DNA from: Gammaproteobacteria bacterium
Lineage (GTDB): Bacteria; Pseudomonadota; Gammaproteobacteria; Pseudomonadales; Pseudohongiellaceae
Reading direction: 5' to 3'
Length of the DNA: 64,000 bases
NCBI GenBank assembly: GCA_021773355.1
Contig: JAJFKE010000031.1
Coordinates: 275,302 to 339,301, forward strand
This document shows positions 47,411-55,716 of the stretch, piece by piece. The position numbers and the translations under genes are program-made. The notes beneath the pieces are model-generated. The model did not search any database and had not been told where the DNA came from. It saw nothing but the letters and a program-made list of their open reading frames with translations. Numbering within the stretch: the first letter of the stretch is position 1; each line of letters opens with the position of its first letter.

Positions 47411-49393
47411 TTAACTCGCCTGGACTAAGAATTTTCTCCCCGCCAGTCCCGCGAGCATGAAAACCATAGCAAGCGTAACCAACAATAGCTGACTAAAACC
47501 AAACATACCGCCAGCAGGCAACGCCAAGGTTAGACCGGAAAGCCCAACCAGTATTCGAACCGAAATTCCAGCCTTAGCTCTACCCAGATGACCTACACCG
47601 ATAAGATAGCCTTGCAACGCCGCTGAGACTAAGGCAACCCCTAGCAAGGCTGTTGACACCGCCTGAAGATTCTCAAACACACTGCCTTGCAGTAGCAGTG
47701 CTGGATTGAATACAAAAAAGAAGGGAACAAAATAGATAATGGCACCGAGGCGCATTGCCGCCATCCCGGCTCGCATAGGTGACACATGGGCAACCGAGGC
47801 TGCCGCAAAGGCAGCCAGAGCAACCGGCGGTGTAATAAAACTCAGCATACCCCAGTACATCACAAACATATGACTGGCAAGCGGGTCTAGTCCCGAATTA
47901 GTCAATGCTGGCACCAGCACTATGGCCAGAAAAATATAGGCGGCGGTGACCGTCATGCCAATGCCTAATATAAAACTGGTCAGCGCGCCCATAATAAGCA
48001 GAACCAGCGTATTATCTCCCGCCAGATAAACAAGATCATTGGCAATAGTTCCCGCAATTCCCGTTACCGCCAAGCCGCCAATGATTAGCCCGATAGCCGC
48101 CAGAATACCAGCAAGCTCGGCCAACAATTTGCCCATGGTGGCCACTAATTGCATAAATTTGTCCACGGACAACCTATGCTTGGTAAACTGGTTAATCAGC
48201 AACAACAGAGCTGTGGCGTAAAAAGGTGCTACCGCTTCTCGCTGCAACACTACCAGCATCCAGATCAGCGCAACGAACACCGCTATGAAATACCAACCGT
48301 CCTTAAATACCTGGCCTATCTTGGGCAATTCTTCCTTAGGTAGTCCAGACAAATTCTCACGTGCCGCATAGGCATCGATTTGCATAAAGAGACCAAAGAA
48401 ATAAAGTACCGAGGGGACAATGGCGGCTATCGCCACAGTTACATAACTGATATTCAAAAAACTCGCCATCACAAATGCGGTAGCACCCATAATCGGCGGC
48501 ATAAATACCCCGCCGGTAGAGGCACAGGCTTCAACTCCAGCTGCGTATTCCTTGGTGAATCCGACTCGCCTCATTGCCGGTATCGATAAGGGGCCAGTCG
48601 TTAACACATTGCTAATCGGTCCGCCGCTCATTGATCCCATCAGTCCACTGGAGAATATAGATACCTTGGCTGGGCCTCCGCGTTTGTTACCCAATAGGGC
48701 AAAAGCCAGGTTTATAAAAAATGGGCCTCCGCCGGTGTATTGCAATGAAATACCAAATACCAGAAATCCAAACACTAATTGTGCAAAAACACGCATAGGA
48801 ATTCCGAACAGGCTCTCTTCTCCTAGCACATGAAATATGGCCGCGTCTTGCACAGGAATACTTAAGGCCGCTATTACATCGGGTAACTTGTCAGCAACGG
48901 TGGGATAGAATGAGAACAGCACAACTATGACGAATACCGGCCATCCTCCGGCGCGACGACCTCCCTCCAGCACAATAGCCCAGGTAATAAGTGCCAGCCA
49001 TACACCAAGCTGTGGTGCGTCGTATTCCCAAGCCTCCAATACAATGCGTTCCGCATAAAAAGCGAAATAAGAAAAAATTAGGCCAATTGTCAGCATGATC
49101 AGAATGTCATACCAGGGAACATGGCTTGGGCTATTTCTATTGGCAGGAAAGGTGATAAAAACCATGCTCAACATGATGCCGGTAATTAAATACATATACC
49201 GGCTGTCGAGCATTACATAGCCAACAAAAAAACCAAGATTGAAAATCTGATTGATGGCAAGAGCAATCGAGACACTAGTCATGGCCGCCATCACCATCTG
49301 CCAGCGAAATGGCAGATCGCGATAACGCAGCTTGGCTGCTTCAGTTTCGGCTATTTCGCGCTGTGTTGCCTCAGTTTCCGTCTGTTCGCTCAT
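47411..49393 (-). CDS. TRAP transporter fused permease (DctQM type, TAXI family)
   Basis: A 660-residue protein with about 16-18 membrane segments. The N-terminal part corresponds to the small DctQ subunit and the rest to the large DctM subunit; VEACASTGGVFMPPIMGATAFVMASFLNI (about 287-315) and the repeat GMTVTAAYIFLAIVLVPALTNSGLDPLASHMFVMYWGMLSFITPPVALAAFAAA (about 475-530) are family signatures. Sodium-coupled uptake of an organic acid or similar solute from the TAXI binding protein is expected. The binding-protein gene ends 8 bp upstream. Confidence 0.92.
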   Translation of the reverse strand: MSEQTETEATQREIAETEAAKLRYRDLPFRWQMVMAAMTSVSIALAINQIFNLGFFVGYVMLDSRYMYLITGIMLSMVFITFPANRNSPSHVPWYDILIMLTIGLIFSYFAFYAERIVLEAWEYDAPQLGVWLALITWAIVLEGGRRAGGWPVFVIVVLFSFYPTVADKLPDVIAALSIPVQDAAIFHVLGEESLFGIPMRVFAQLVFGFLVFGISLQYTGGGPFFINLAFALLGNKRGGPAKVSIFSSGLMGSMSGGPISNVLTTGPLSIPAMRRVGFTKEYAAGVEACASTGGVFMPPIMGATAFVMASFLNISYVTVAIAAIVPSVLYFFGLFMQIDAYAARENLSGLPKEELPKIGQVFKDGWYFIAVFVALIWMLVVLQREAVAPFYATALLLLINQFTKHRLSVDKFMQLVATMGKLLAELAGILAAIGLIIGGLAVTGIAGTIANDLVYLAGDNTLVLLIMGALTSFILGIGMTVTAAYIFLAIVLVPALTNSGLDPLASHMFVMYWGMLSFITPPVALAAFAAASVAHVSPMRAGMAAMRLGAIIYFVPFFFVFNPALLLQGSVFENLQAVSTALLGVALVSAALQGYLIGVGHLGRAKAGISVRILVGLSGLTLALPAGGMFGFSQLLLVTLAMVFMLAGLAGRKFLVQAS

Positions 49394-49401
49394 AAAACTA
49401 T

Positions 49402-50607
49402 TTACAATCCTTCGCCGAGAGTAATTAAACCCTCTGCCTGCAAGGCTTGATTTCGAGCGACCAACCAGGCTTCCTCAAACTCGACGTATTGCTCCGGGGC
49501 ACCGGGAAAAAACGCCTCCCATGCCTGGGTCAGCACCTGTTGTCTTCTGAGGTTTTTTTGATTTTGAGTTTCTGCGGCCTCATCCCAGGCGCCTATCTCG
49601 CGATAATAACGCACTGCACCGGGATGAAAGGGAATGAAAGCCTGGTCGAATTTCTGTCGGGCCAATAACCAACCAGTGCCACCTGGTGCGTTGTTCTTGT
49701 ATTCATCAAAATGCTGGTGCATTATTTTAACCATGCTATATACCATCGCCTCGTCGGAGCTATCTAAGCCAACCAGTAGAGGGTATGCAGAGGAAAAAAC
49801 TTCCAGCCCCTCAGGCGGCAGTGTTGGACCTTCCAACGCGATATGGGGAACGTACCAGGGTAATCGAGAACGAACTCTAGCCACCGCCTCGGCATCATTG
49901 TGAGGCAGTGCCGGAAAGGTGAGCCCTCTGGGAGAGGCTTCGATGCGTAAGAACGGTGGTGAATTGCAAGCACCGCCTACAACATCGGCGCGATCATTGA
50001 GCACGGCATCGATAGAGGCGTTGTAGCCCCCTACTTCCACCGGCGTCACATCATCCCAACTAAGATTTGCGTAGGAAAGCAACGCAGCAGTGGCATTATT
50101 TAGTGAGGGCGCGCCCTGTACAAAGGTAACCCGTTTACCTTTCACGTCAGCAATACTGTTGATATTGGCATCGGTCGCCGTCGCAAAAGTAAACGAGCAG
50201 CTATCAGAATAATTCGACATCAATGCCCTGATCGGCTGTGGCCCCCAAATTTTTGATGCGAAATTTAGAATCCCTTCCTGAGCATAGACTGCCTCGGAGC
50301 CTCCCGCCGAGAAATGCACTCTGTTCGCACGCAGTGTGGCAAGCCGCGAGACATCGTTTCGTCCAGGTATTACCCGCAGATTGACTTTATATCGGCGCTG
50401 CAAAATGCTGCCAATCGCAACCGCCTGACTATAGCCACCAGTACCGGTTGGATAAGCGGACCAGGCTATGGTTTTTGGCAGCTCAATACCTTCGGCGGCG
50501 CAGAGTGATTTACCAAGCAAGCCCAGAAACAGCAACACGGCAAATTTAGAACCTGGCTTTAGAGAAGCGGTTGCAGGAATATGAAGATTGAATACATGCG
50601 GCGACAT
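49402..50607 (-). CDS. TAXI-family TRAP solute-binding protein
   Basis: 401 residues with a signal peptide (hydrophobic core FAVLLFLGLLGKSLCAAE, about 23-40). TAXI features are TGTGGYSQAVAIGSILQRRY (about 54-73), KGKRVTFVQGAPSLNNATAALL and VEVGGYNASIDAVLNDRADVVGGA. It is longer than typical TAXI proteins (about 320) owing to a C-terminal extension after residue 330. It binds the solute in the periplasm and delivers it to the fused permease encoded 8 bp downstream. The ligand is unknown; TAXI relatives include glutamate/2-oxoglutarate binders. Confidence 0.88.
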   Translation of the reverse strand: MSPHVFNLHIPATASLKPGSKFAVLLFLGLLGKSLCAAEGIELPKTIAWSAYPTGTGGYSQAVAIGSILQRRYKVNLRVIPGRNDVSRLATLRANRVHFSAGGSEAVYAQEGILNFASKIWGPQPIRALMSNYSDSCSFTFATATDANINSIADVKGKRVTFVQGAPSLNNATAALLSYANLSWDDVTPVEVGGYNASIDAVLNDRADVVGGACNSPPFLRIEASPRGLTFPALPHNDAEAVARVRSRLPWYVPHIALEGPTLPPEGLEVFSSAYPLLVGLDSSDEAMVYSMVKIMHQHFDEYKNNAPGGTGWLLARQKFDQAFIPFHPGAVRYYREIGAWDEAAETQNQKNLRRQQVLTQAWEAFFPGAPEQYVEFEEAWLVARNQALQAEGLITLGEGL

Positions 50608-50717
50608 AATTATGTTCTACAGAATTCGCGTGCTCAGGAGCATAACCTAGCTTATTTGACTTTGCTACAGAGCCGCAGGCTCAATCGAGCGAATCCTCAG
50701 ACGGATTGAATTCAATA

Positions 50718-52019
50718 CTATCCACTGCCTTTTTCAATCTCTGCTAGTTGTAGCTGATAGTGCCGTTTTTCCTGTGTCGAACCCGTTACAGACGCCGCCT
50801 TCTGCAATGCCGCCGCAGCCTTGTCGTCTTTGCCAGACAACACATGAAACTTCGCCAGGGCGGCATAGTAAGGACTGTAATTCTGCAAATCTTGCTGCAA
50901 GGAATCCAGCAGTCGACCAGCCTCCTGCAAGCGTTCAGCCATCATTAGAGCGACCGCATAGTTGAGCGCGATGACTGGTCCGGATTGCTGCTGCAGCAGA
51001 CGCCGGTACAAGCCAACAATCTCATGCCAGTCAGTTTCAGCTGCCGAAGCAGCCAAACTGTGAACGCCGGCTATCGCCGCCTGCAATTGATAACTACCGA
51101 TACGGCCATTTCGTAGGGCTTTTTGCAACAGCACATCGGCCTCATTTATTTGACTGCGTTTCCATAACATTCGATTCTGGGAATCTAAAGTAATCAGTTC
51201 ACCACTATCGTCAACACGGGCATTCGCTCTGGCATCGTGGAAAAGCATCAACGCTAACAGCCCGAAATTTTCGGGTTCGGGAAAGCCTCGACAGAGCGAA
51301 CGTGCAAGGAGAATTGCCTGTCGGCAAAGCTGCCTGTTGATCAGTTCCTCTCCCACGCTATGGTAGCCTTCATTGAAAATTAGATAGAGGATTTGACGTA
51401 CCGAATCCAGTCGTAGTGGCAATAGTTTAGTCGTGGGTAGCTCGAAGCTTATGCCACTGACCGAAATCTTTCGCTTGGCCCGGGTTATGCGCTGCTCCAA
51501 TGTTTTGACAGGAATCAATAGAGCCTTCGCTATCTCCTGCAAACTAAAGCCCATTAACATTTTCAATGATAGCACCAACTGATTCGGGACCGCCAAGCTG
51601 GGATGACAGCACATAAATATTAGGCGCAACACATCATCATCGGGATTATTTTCTGCAGCCAATAAGACCTGTTCAATCCCATCGCCCAGATTGAGGCCAT
51701 CTGCGGTGGTTTCCATTAAAGGATCCATCCGGGAATCTTTACGGTAGTGATCGCGGAATGAGTTCAGTCCGGAGGTAACTAGCCAGGCTACAGGCTGAAT
51801 GGGAATGCCGCCGTGTTGCCAGTGCTGTAATGCCTTGAGAACAGCATCCTGCATAGCATCTTCAGCACGATCGACAGATCTTAAGCGCACCAGCAGCGCC
51901 GCCTGAGCAGCGCTGTAACAGGATTGTATGGTTGCAGAGATGGAATCCTTCGATGCTTTGATCGCCGATTTTTCAGCGAATAATTCACCGCGCATCAAAG
52001 GATTCTCCGAGCCTTGCAT
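50718..52019 (-). CDS. ECF42-group RNA polymerase sigma factor with TPR-like C-terminus
   Basis: 433 residues from ATG 52019 (the frame opens with GTG at 52022). Sigma region 2 (about 35-105, LRSVDRAEDAMQDAVLKAL and GWLVTS-type motif AWLVTSGLNSFRDHYRKDSR) and region 4 (about 130-190, FSLQEIAKALLIPVKTLEQRITRAK) are followed by the long helical C-terminal extension of COG4941/ECF42 proteins (FNEGYHSVGEELINRQLCRQAILLARSL and AALQKAASVTG). ECF42 sigmas have no anti-sigma factor and are paired with DGPF proteins, as here 10 bp upstream. Control is thought to depend on the C-terminal domain. Confidence 0.9.
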   Translation of the reverse strand: MQGSENPLMRGELFAEKSAIKASKDSISATIQSCYSAAQAALLVRLRSVDRAEDAMQDAVLKALQHWQHGGIPIQPVAWLVTSGLNSFRDHYRKDSRMDPLMETTADGLNLGDGIEQVLLAAENNPDDDVLRLIFMCCHPSLAVPNQLVLSLKMLMGFSLQEIAKALLIPVKTLEQRITRAKRKISVSGISFELPTTKLLPLRLDSVRQILYLIFNEGYHSVGEELINRQLCRQAILLARSLCRGFPEPENFGLLALMLFHDARANARVDDSGELITLDSQNRMLWKRSQINEADVLLQKALRNGRIGSYQLQAAIAGVHSLAASAAETDWHEIVGLYRRLLQQQSGPVIALNYAVALMMAERLQEAGRLLDSLQQDLQNYSPYYAALAKFHVLSGKDDKAAAALQKAASVTGSTQEKRHYQLQLAEIEKGSG

Positions 52020-52029
52020 CACTCAAGGC

Positions 52030-52386
52030 TCAGCTTTGATCGAAAACCATAAGAGGTCTAACTTCTATTGAACCCCAACGAGCCGAAGGTATTTTACTGG
52101 CCAAGGCGATCGCTTCATCGAGATCCTCACATTCCAATAGATAGTAGCCACCCAGTTGCTCTTTGGTTTCCGCGAAGGGACCATCTGTTGTTACGGTATT
52201 TCCATCGCGTATGCGCACGGTAGTTGCCGTCTCGGTGGGCATCAGTGCATCGCCAGCCACCAGCTTTCCTTGCTCTCTCACGTCATTGGTAAAGGCAAAA
52301 TACTCACCCATGATCGCCTCCTGCTCTTCTGCTGGCCGACTGGGGATGGAAGATTCTGCTTCATAAATTAGACATAGATATTGCAT
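52030..52386 (-). CDS. YCII-related DGPF-domain protein, ECF42 partner
   Basis: A 118-residue dimeric alpha-beta barrel protein of the YCII/DGPF family. The signature TTDGPFAETKEQLGGYYLLE is at 66-85 with D68-G69-P70-F71. Proteins of this type are the usual genomic partners of ECF42 sigma factors and often are their regulated targets; their enzymatic role is unproven. A GAAGGAG ribosome site precedes the ATG. Located between a cupin gene (76 bp upstream) and the sigma gene. Confidence 0.9.
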   Translation of the reverse strand: MQYLCLIYEAESSIPSRPAEEQEAIMGEYFAFTNDVREQGKLVAGDALMPTETATTVRIRDGNTVTTDGPFAETKEQLGGYYLLECEDLDEAIALASKIPSARWGSIEVRPLMVFDQS

Positions 52387-52462
52387 TGTTTTTTCTCCTT
52401 CGTAGTTAGATATCGGGACCTTCGCCTACTCTGTAATCTAGCTAGTAAAATGCAGGGACAAA

Positions 52463-52897
52463 CTATCTTGCCCGGTGTTCGGTGCCTTTACAGGGCGTGA
52501 TATATATTGCTTTTAAGGCTTCACTCACATCAGCCGTGTGCCAGACACCTCTGGGATTGATAATCGTACTGCCAGCAACAACTGGCAACACCCGCTTCTC
52601 GCCGGAAACTTCTTGAATGAAATCCGCCTTGCCTTGCAACACGATTACCAACTCGTCTCCCAGGGTATGACACTCCCAATGCAACCAATCGCTGCCTGTT
52701 ACTTCAACCATCACCAGTCTTCCCGGTCCGGAAGCACAGTGATTGCGAATATAGGCCTCAAAAGATGGCCCATCGAATCCGAAATCTGCCAATGCTATTG
52801 CCGGATTCTCAGCATCATTGACCGAACCCAAATGGATTGGAGTCACGCTTAGATCGAATGGCCCTACATCCGCATTAGTTGCAGTCGATTTTCTCAA
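52463..52897 (-). CDS. Cupin-domain protein upstream of the ECF42 cassette
   Basis: 144 residues. No ATG occurs; the TTG at 52897 follows AAAGGAG with normal spacing, so TTG is the start. A single cupin barrel shows HWECHTLGDELVIVLQGKADF (His, Glu candidates) and INPRGVWHTADVS (the second-motif His). This would bind one metal. It lies downstream of the candidate ECF42 promoter and probably is the first gene of the cupin-DGPF-sigma unit. Function may be sensing or detoxification; unknown. Confidence 0.75.
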   Translation of the reverse strand: MRKSTATNADVGPFDLSVTPIHLGSVNDAENPAIALADFGFDGPSFEAYIRNHCASGPGRLVMVEVTGSDWLHWECHTLGDELVIVLQGKADFIQEVSGEKRVLPVVAGSTIINPRGVWHTADVSEALKAIYITPCKGTEHRAR

Positions 52898-52942
52898 GAT
52901 TGCTCCTTTACTAATTCAATAAGCCAGTGAACAGAACGAAGA

Positions 52943-52965
52943 ACCTGCCGAATAATTCGGCAGGT
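52943..52965. promoter_or_regulatory. Perfect 10-bp stem hairpin in the cupin leader
   Basis: ACCTGCCGAA-TAA-TTCGGCAGGT lies between the candidate ECF42 promoter and the cupin start, so it would begin the 5' leader. It could be an operator, an mRNA-stabilising hairpin, or a terminator for the upstream operon; no T-run follows on either strand. Confidence 0.5.
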
Positions 52966-52974
52966 CATCTAGTA

Positions 52975-53001
52975 GACGAATGAGAACGGTAAAAACCGAC
53001 A
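52975..53001 (-). promoter_or_regulatory. Candidate ECF42-type promoter
   Basis: On the minus strand TGTCGG (53001-52996) and CGTC (52978-52975) are separated by 17 bp, close to the ECF42 consensus that I recall as TGTCGA with a CGA/TC -10. It lies 78 bp upstream of the cupin TTG and points toward the cupin-DGPF-sigma genes. Confidence 0.45.
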
Positions 53002-53002
53002 T

Positions 53003-53022
53003 CCTAAAGAATTATCTTTAGG
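53003..53022 (-). terminator. Hairpin after the secreted-protein gene
   Basis: CCTAAAG (53003-53009) and CTTTAGG (53016-53022) form a perfect 7-bp stem 23 bp after the stop of the 53046 gene. On the minus strand a TTTTT lies about 8 nt further on, so it may end the PQQ/cytochrome operon, weakly. Confidence 0.4.
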
Positions 53023-53045
53023 TCGAGCTCGAAGACGAACCTGCG

Positions 53046-54050
53046 TTATCGAGTTACTGTGACGTTGATATTTTGATACGTGAACAGAGAGCCATCACTG
53101 GCTATGCCACGCAAGACATATTCTCCGGGCTCATCAAACACTACCTCAGCAGTCCAGCGTCCGTCTTCCGGCGGCTCGGGAATTTGAAAGGGTGGAGACC
53201 AGGGTGAATTCGCGTACATGCGAGTATCGGTATAGGTCTTGAATTGGCTTGGCTTAAAAGTTGTTTTAGACTCTGGCCCACGGTACACAGTCCAGGAAAA
53301 ACGTAGCCCCGGTCCGCTCATTGCTACGATAGACGATGGTGGTCGATATAGCTGATCGACTCCGCCCCCACCCCTGGGACGGTTTCTACGGGCCGGAAGA
53401 TTATCCGGATCGCTGGCTCTAACTGCCAGGCTTAAAGGCTCACCGACGCGAACAGTTCGAAAACTTTCCCCTTCCACACGAAGCTCGGGCGGAATATTTG
53501 TTCGCAGCGAATCGCTGAGGCTGCCGAAATTACCCCCTACTTCGGTTGAAATCACTTGCGGGTCAATTCGATAATCAGGCTTTAGTGTGCCATAGGCTCG
53601 ATTCGTCTGACCCTGAGTTTTCAGAGTCCATACCAGCTCTTTTTCTCCAAAATCTGCTGGCACATCTACGGTGAATAAAAAGGGATTCCGCCGCGGGTAA
53701 AAATGGGTTGGCTGACCCATGTCAGCAGAGGCGAAATCAAATTTATCCAAACTCAAATCGTCTAGTTCACGCGGATCAACCTCGGTAAAATAATTTTCAG
53801 AGCCTATATCGATATCGAAATGTTGCTCCCAATTGGTGTTCATATAGCCGAAGAATAATTTGAAGCTACCATCCTCATTTGGCCACCAGCCTTCGAAGGC
53901 CGGAGAGGTTATCTGCCCTCTTAATTGCATGAATCTGGTTTGCGCATTGGCAGACTGAACAACAACTAACGCGGCAAGCAAGAGCAAGGTCATCGACTTA
54001 CACACTGTTACACTACCAGAGAACACTGATTGAAAAAATTCAGACTTCAT
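53046..54050 (-). CDS. Secreted protein of unknown function in the PQQ-cytochrome operon
   Basis: About 334 residues from ATG 54050 (two bases after the previous stop; a GTG lies one codon earlier). Signal peptide with core SMTLLLLAALVVVQSANAQ (about 19-38). The mature protein is beta-rich with a strand-rich immunoglobulin-like end (EVVFDEPGEYVLRGIASDGSLFTYQNINVTV). It contains GWWPNEDGSFKLFFGYMNTNWEQHFDIDIG near 55-80. No heme or metal motif is seen. Coupled to the monoheme protein gene, it may be a structural or chaperone partner. Confidence 0.6.
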   Translation of the reverse strand: MKSEFFQSVFSGSVTVCKSMTLLLLAALVVVQSANAQTRFMQLRGQITSPAFEGWWPNEDGSFKLFFGYMNTNWEQHFDIDIGSENYFTEVDPRELDDLSLDKFDFASADMGQPTHFYPRRNPFLFTVDVPADFGEKELVWTLKTQGQTNRAYGTLKPDYRIDPQVISTEVGGNFGSLSDSLRTNIPPELRVEGESFRTVRVGEPLSLAVRASDPDNLPARRNRPRGGGGVDQLYRPPSSIVAMSGPGLRFSWTVYRGPESKTTFKPSQFKTYTDTRMYANSPWSPPFQIPEPPEDGRWTAEVVFDEPGEYVLRGIASDGSLFTYQNINVTVTR

Positions 54051-54052
54051 CA

Positions 54053-55519
54053 CTAATCATTCCCTTGTGCCAATGATTGATCCATAGATTCAGGAGCCCA
54101 ACAAAGCGGACAACCTACATCGTAATCATTGCGATCTTTCATGTTCGCTCTTCTTATCGCCATCTCTTCCTGAAACTGTTCTTCAGTCAGAGACACTGAA
54201 TAACCGAGATCGATGAACATATTCGACACAGAACGTCGGCCACCACCGGCCCAGTTTCGCGGATCGGCCAGATTCGGATTAGCCGCAGTGGTATCCAGAA
54301 ACCCTATAGTGTGCAATATGGTACCTTTTGGAAGTAAAGGTGCGGCATCGTCTTCGTACACATATTGCTTCACCCAGTTATGATCATAACCAACACAATT
54401 CAGGGTAAATTGATTGTGACCCCAGATCGCTTCCATGCACATACGCACACCTGGTGCGTGCAAATGAGGTTCGAAGGCGATAATTTTCGTGTGTTCCTGC
54501 AGAACAACGTAGTTGTGAAATTCCTGATTGGCCTTGTTAGGAACAACGTCTATGTCTATTCCATTCCCGGTGCGAGGACCACGTCGACTGTACTGTGGCT
54601 CATAGCCAACAGGAAAGAATTTTATGCCAAACTCGACATAGGCACTGGTCTCTCGGCCATTTGAGTGCATATGAGTGGCACCCAGGTGCAAGGCTGAATT
54701 GGCGGGTAGCAGACGCCCGGCTTTCTGCGGAAAGATGTCGGCGTTACGGCCCACTTCATGGATAGGCCAGCTAACCACATCACCTACTACCTCAGAACCG
54801 TCTTCACTCAACTGACCGCTGGTGTAGGTCAGGTGGTGAACAATATAACGGCCACCCACCGTGCCAGAGCCTGCATCTGCAGGAATGTCATTGATTTCGC
54901 GAACCTGTATCGCTGAAACATAGCGATCCTCAGTTAGGCCGGTGGGTACCAGTCCAATATCACCCCACCAGTCAGGGCCTACTGCCGGACGAGAAATATC
55001 TCTGGAACGTAATATTAAATCGGGCTCACCGATAGACCACTGGTTGCCACTGTCAAAGTTTAGCAACGGAGGTTCGTTATCAGGATTACCTCTAGGCGCT
55101 CCATTGTCTGCCCATGCCTGGATCATGGCCAATTCCTCATCAGAGAGGGAGTAATCATCCTTAAAGCGGGTAATGCCAATATGTTTCTCTGCAAAAAAAG
55201 GAGGCATAGCTCCCATTCGATCGCGTATCGCCGTGCGATATTTGATAACAGGTGCCCAGGGACGAACTTCTTCATAGGTCATCAGCACCATGGGTCCACC
55301 CCCACCCGGACGATGACAACTCTGGCAACTACGCTGCAAGATCGGAGCTATATGATCGGCGAATGTGACAGAAGTTGGATCAATGCCGAAGTCAGTCGCG
55401 TCATAATAGTGCGGCTGGTGGTTGGCAACGCTAGCATCGTGAGCCTGGGCTAGTGCCAGTGATGAGAAGATCAGAGCAATTAAAGATGAAGCGAGTGTAA
55501 GCAAATGTCGTGCATTCAT
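54053..55519 (-). CDS. Secreted monoheme c-type cytochrome-domain protein
   Basis: About 488 residues from ATG 55519 (MNARHLL), preceded by GGGGAA; the longer frame starts at 55549. The signal peptide ends near SLALAQAHD. A cytochrome-c-like domain carries one heme motif, CQSCH (Cys75, Cys78, His79 counted from 55549), and a WADNGAPRGNPDNEPP end. The larger C-terminal part has repeated His (HHLTYTSGQL, HLGATHMHSNGRETSAYVEFG, EPHLHAPGVRMCMEAIW), in the style of copper type II monooxygenase-like domains, which suggests a copper site. Likely an oxidoreductase; the reaction is unknown. Confidence 0.7.
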   Translation of the reverse strand: MNARHLLTLASSLIALIFSSLALAQAHDASVANHQPHYYDATDFGIDPTSVTFADHIAPILQRSCQSCHRPGGGGPMVLMTYEEVRPWAPVIKYRTAIRDRMGAMPPFFAEKHIGITRFKDDYSLSDEELAMIQAWADNGAPRGNPDNEPPLLNFDSGNQWSIGEPDLILRSRDISRPAVGPDWWGDIGLVPTGLTEDRYVSAIQVREINDIPADAGSGTVGGRYIVHHLTYTSGQLSEDGSEVVGDVVSWPIHEVGRNADIFPQKAGRLLPANSALHLGATHMHSNGRETSAYVEFGIKFFPVGYEPQYSRRGPRTGNGIDIDVVPNKANQEFHNYVVLQEHTKIIAFEPHLHAPGVRMCMEAIWGHNQFTLNCVGYDHNWVKQYVYEDDAAPLLPKGTILHTIGFLDTTAANPNLADPRNWAGGGRRSVSNMFIDLGYSVSLTEEQFQEEMAIRRANMKDRNDYDVGCPLCWAPESMDQSLAQGND

Positions 55520-55716
55520 AGCAGGTTCCCCTGGATTGCCTCCTGGCATTGGCCGGAAGCTTATTCTTAGTGAAGAATCATTGAACTAGCGCAAGGCACA
55601 ACCCTTTCGGCTGTTGCGATGCCAACTCGATAAGGCTGTGAGAATAAAATCTCTGACCGCAAAAGTCCATGAAAATGGCCTTGAGAAATGGCGAAAAGGA
55701 CCGATTTTACTTGCCA

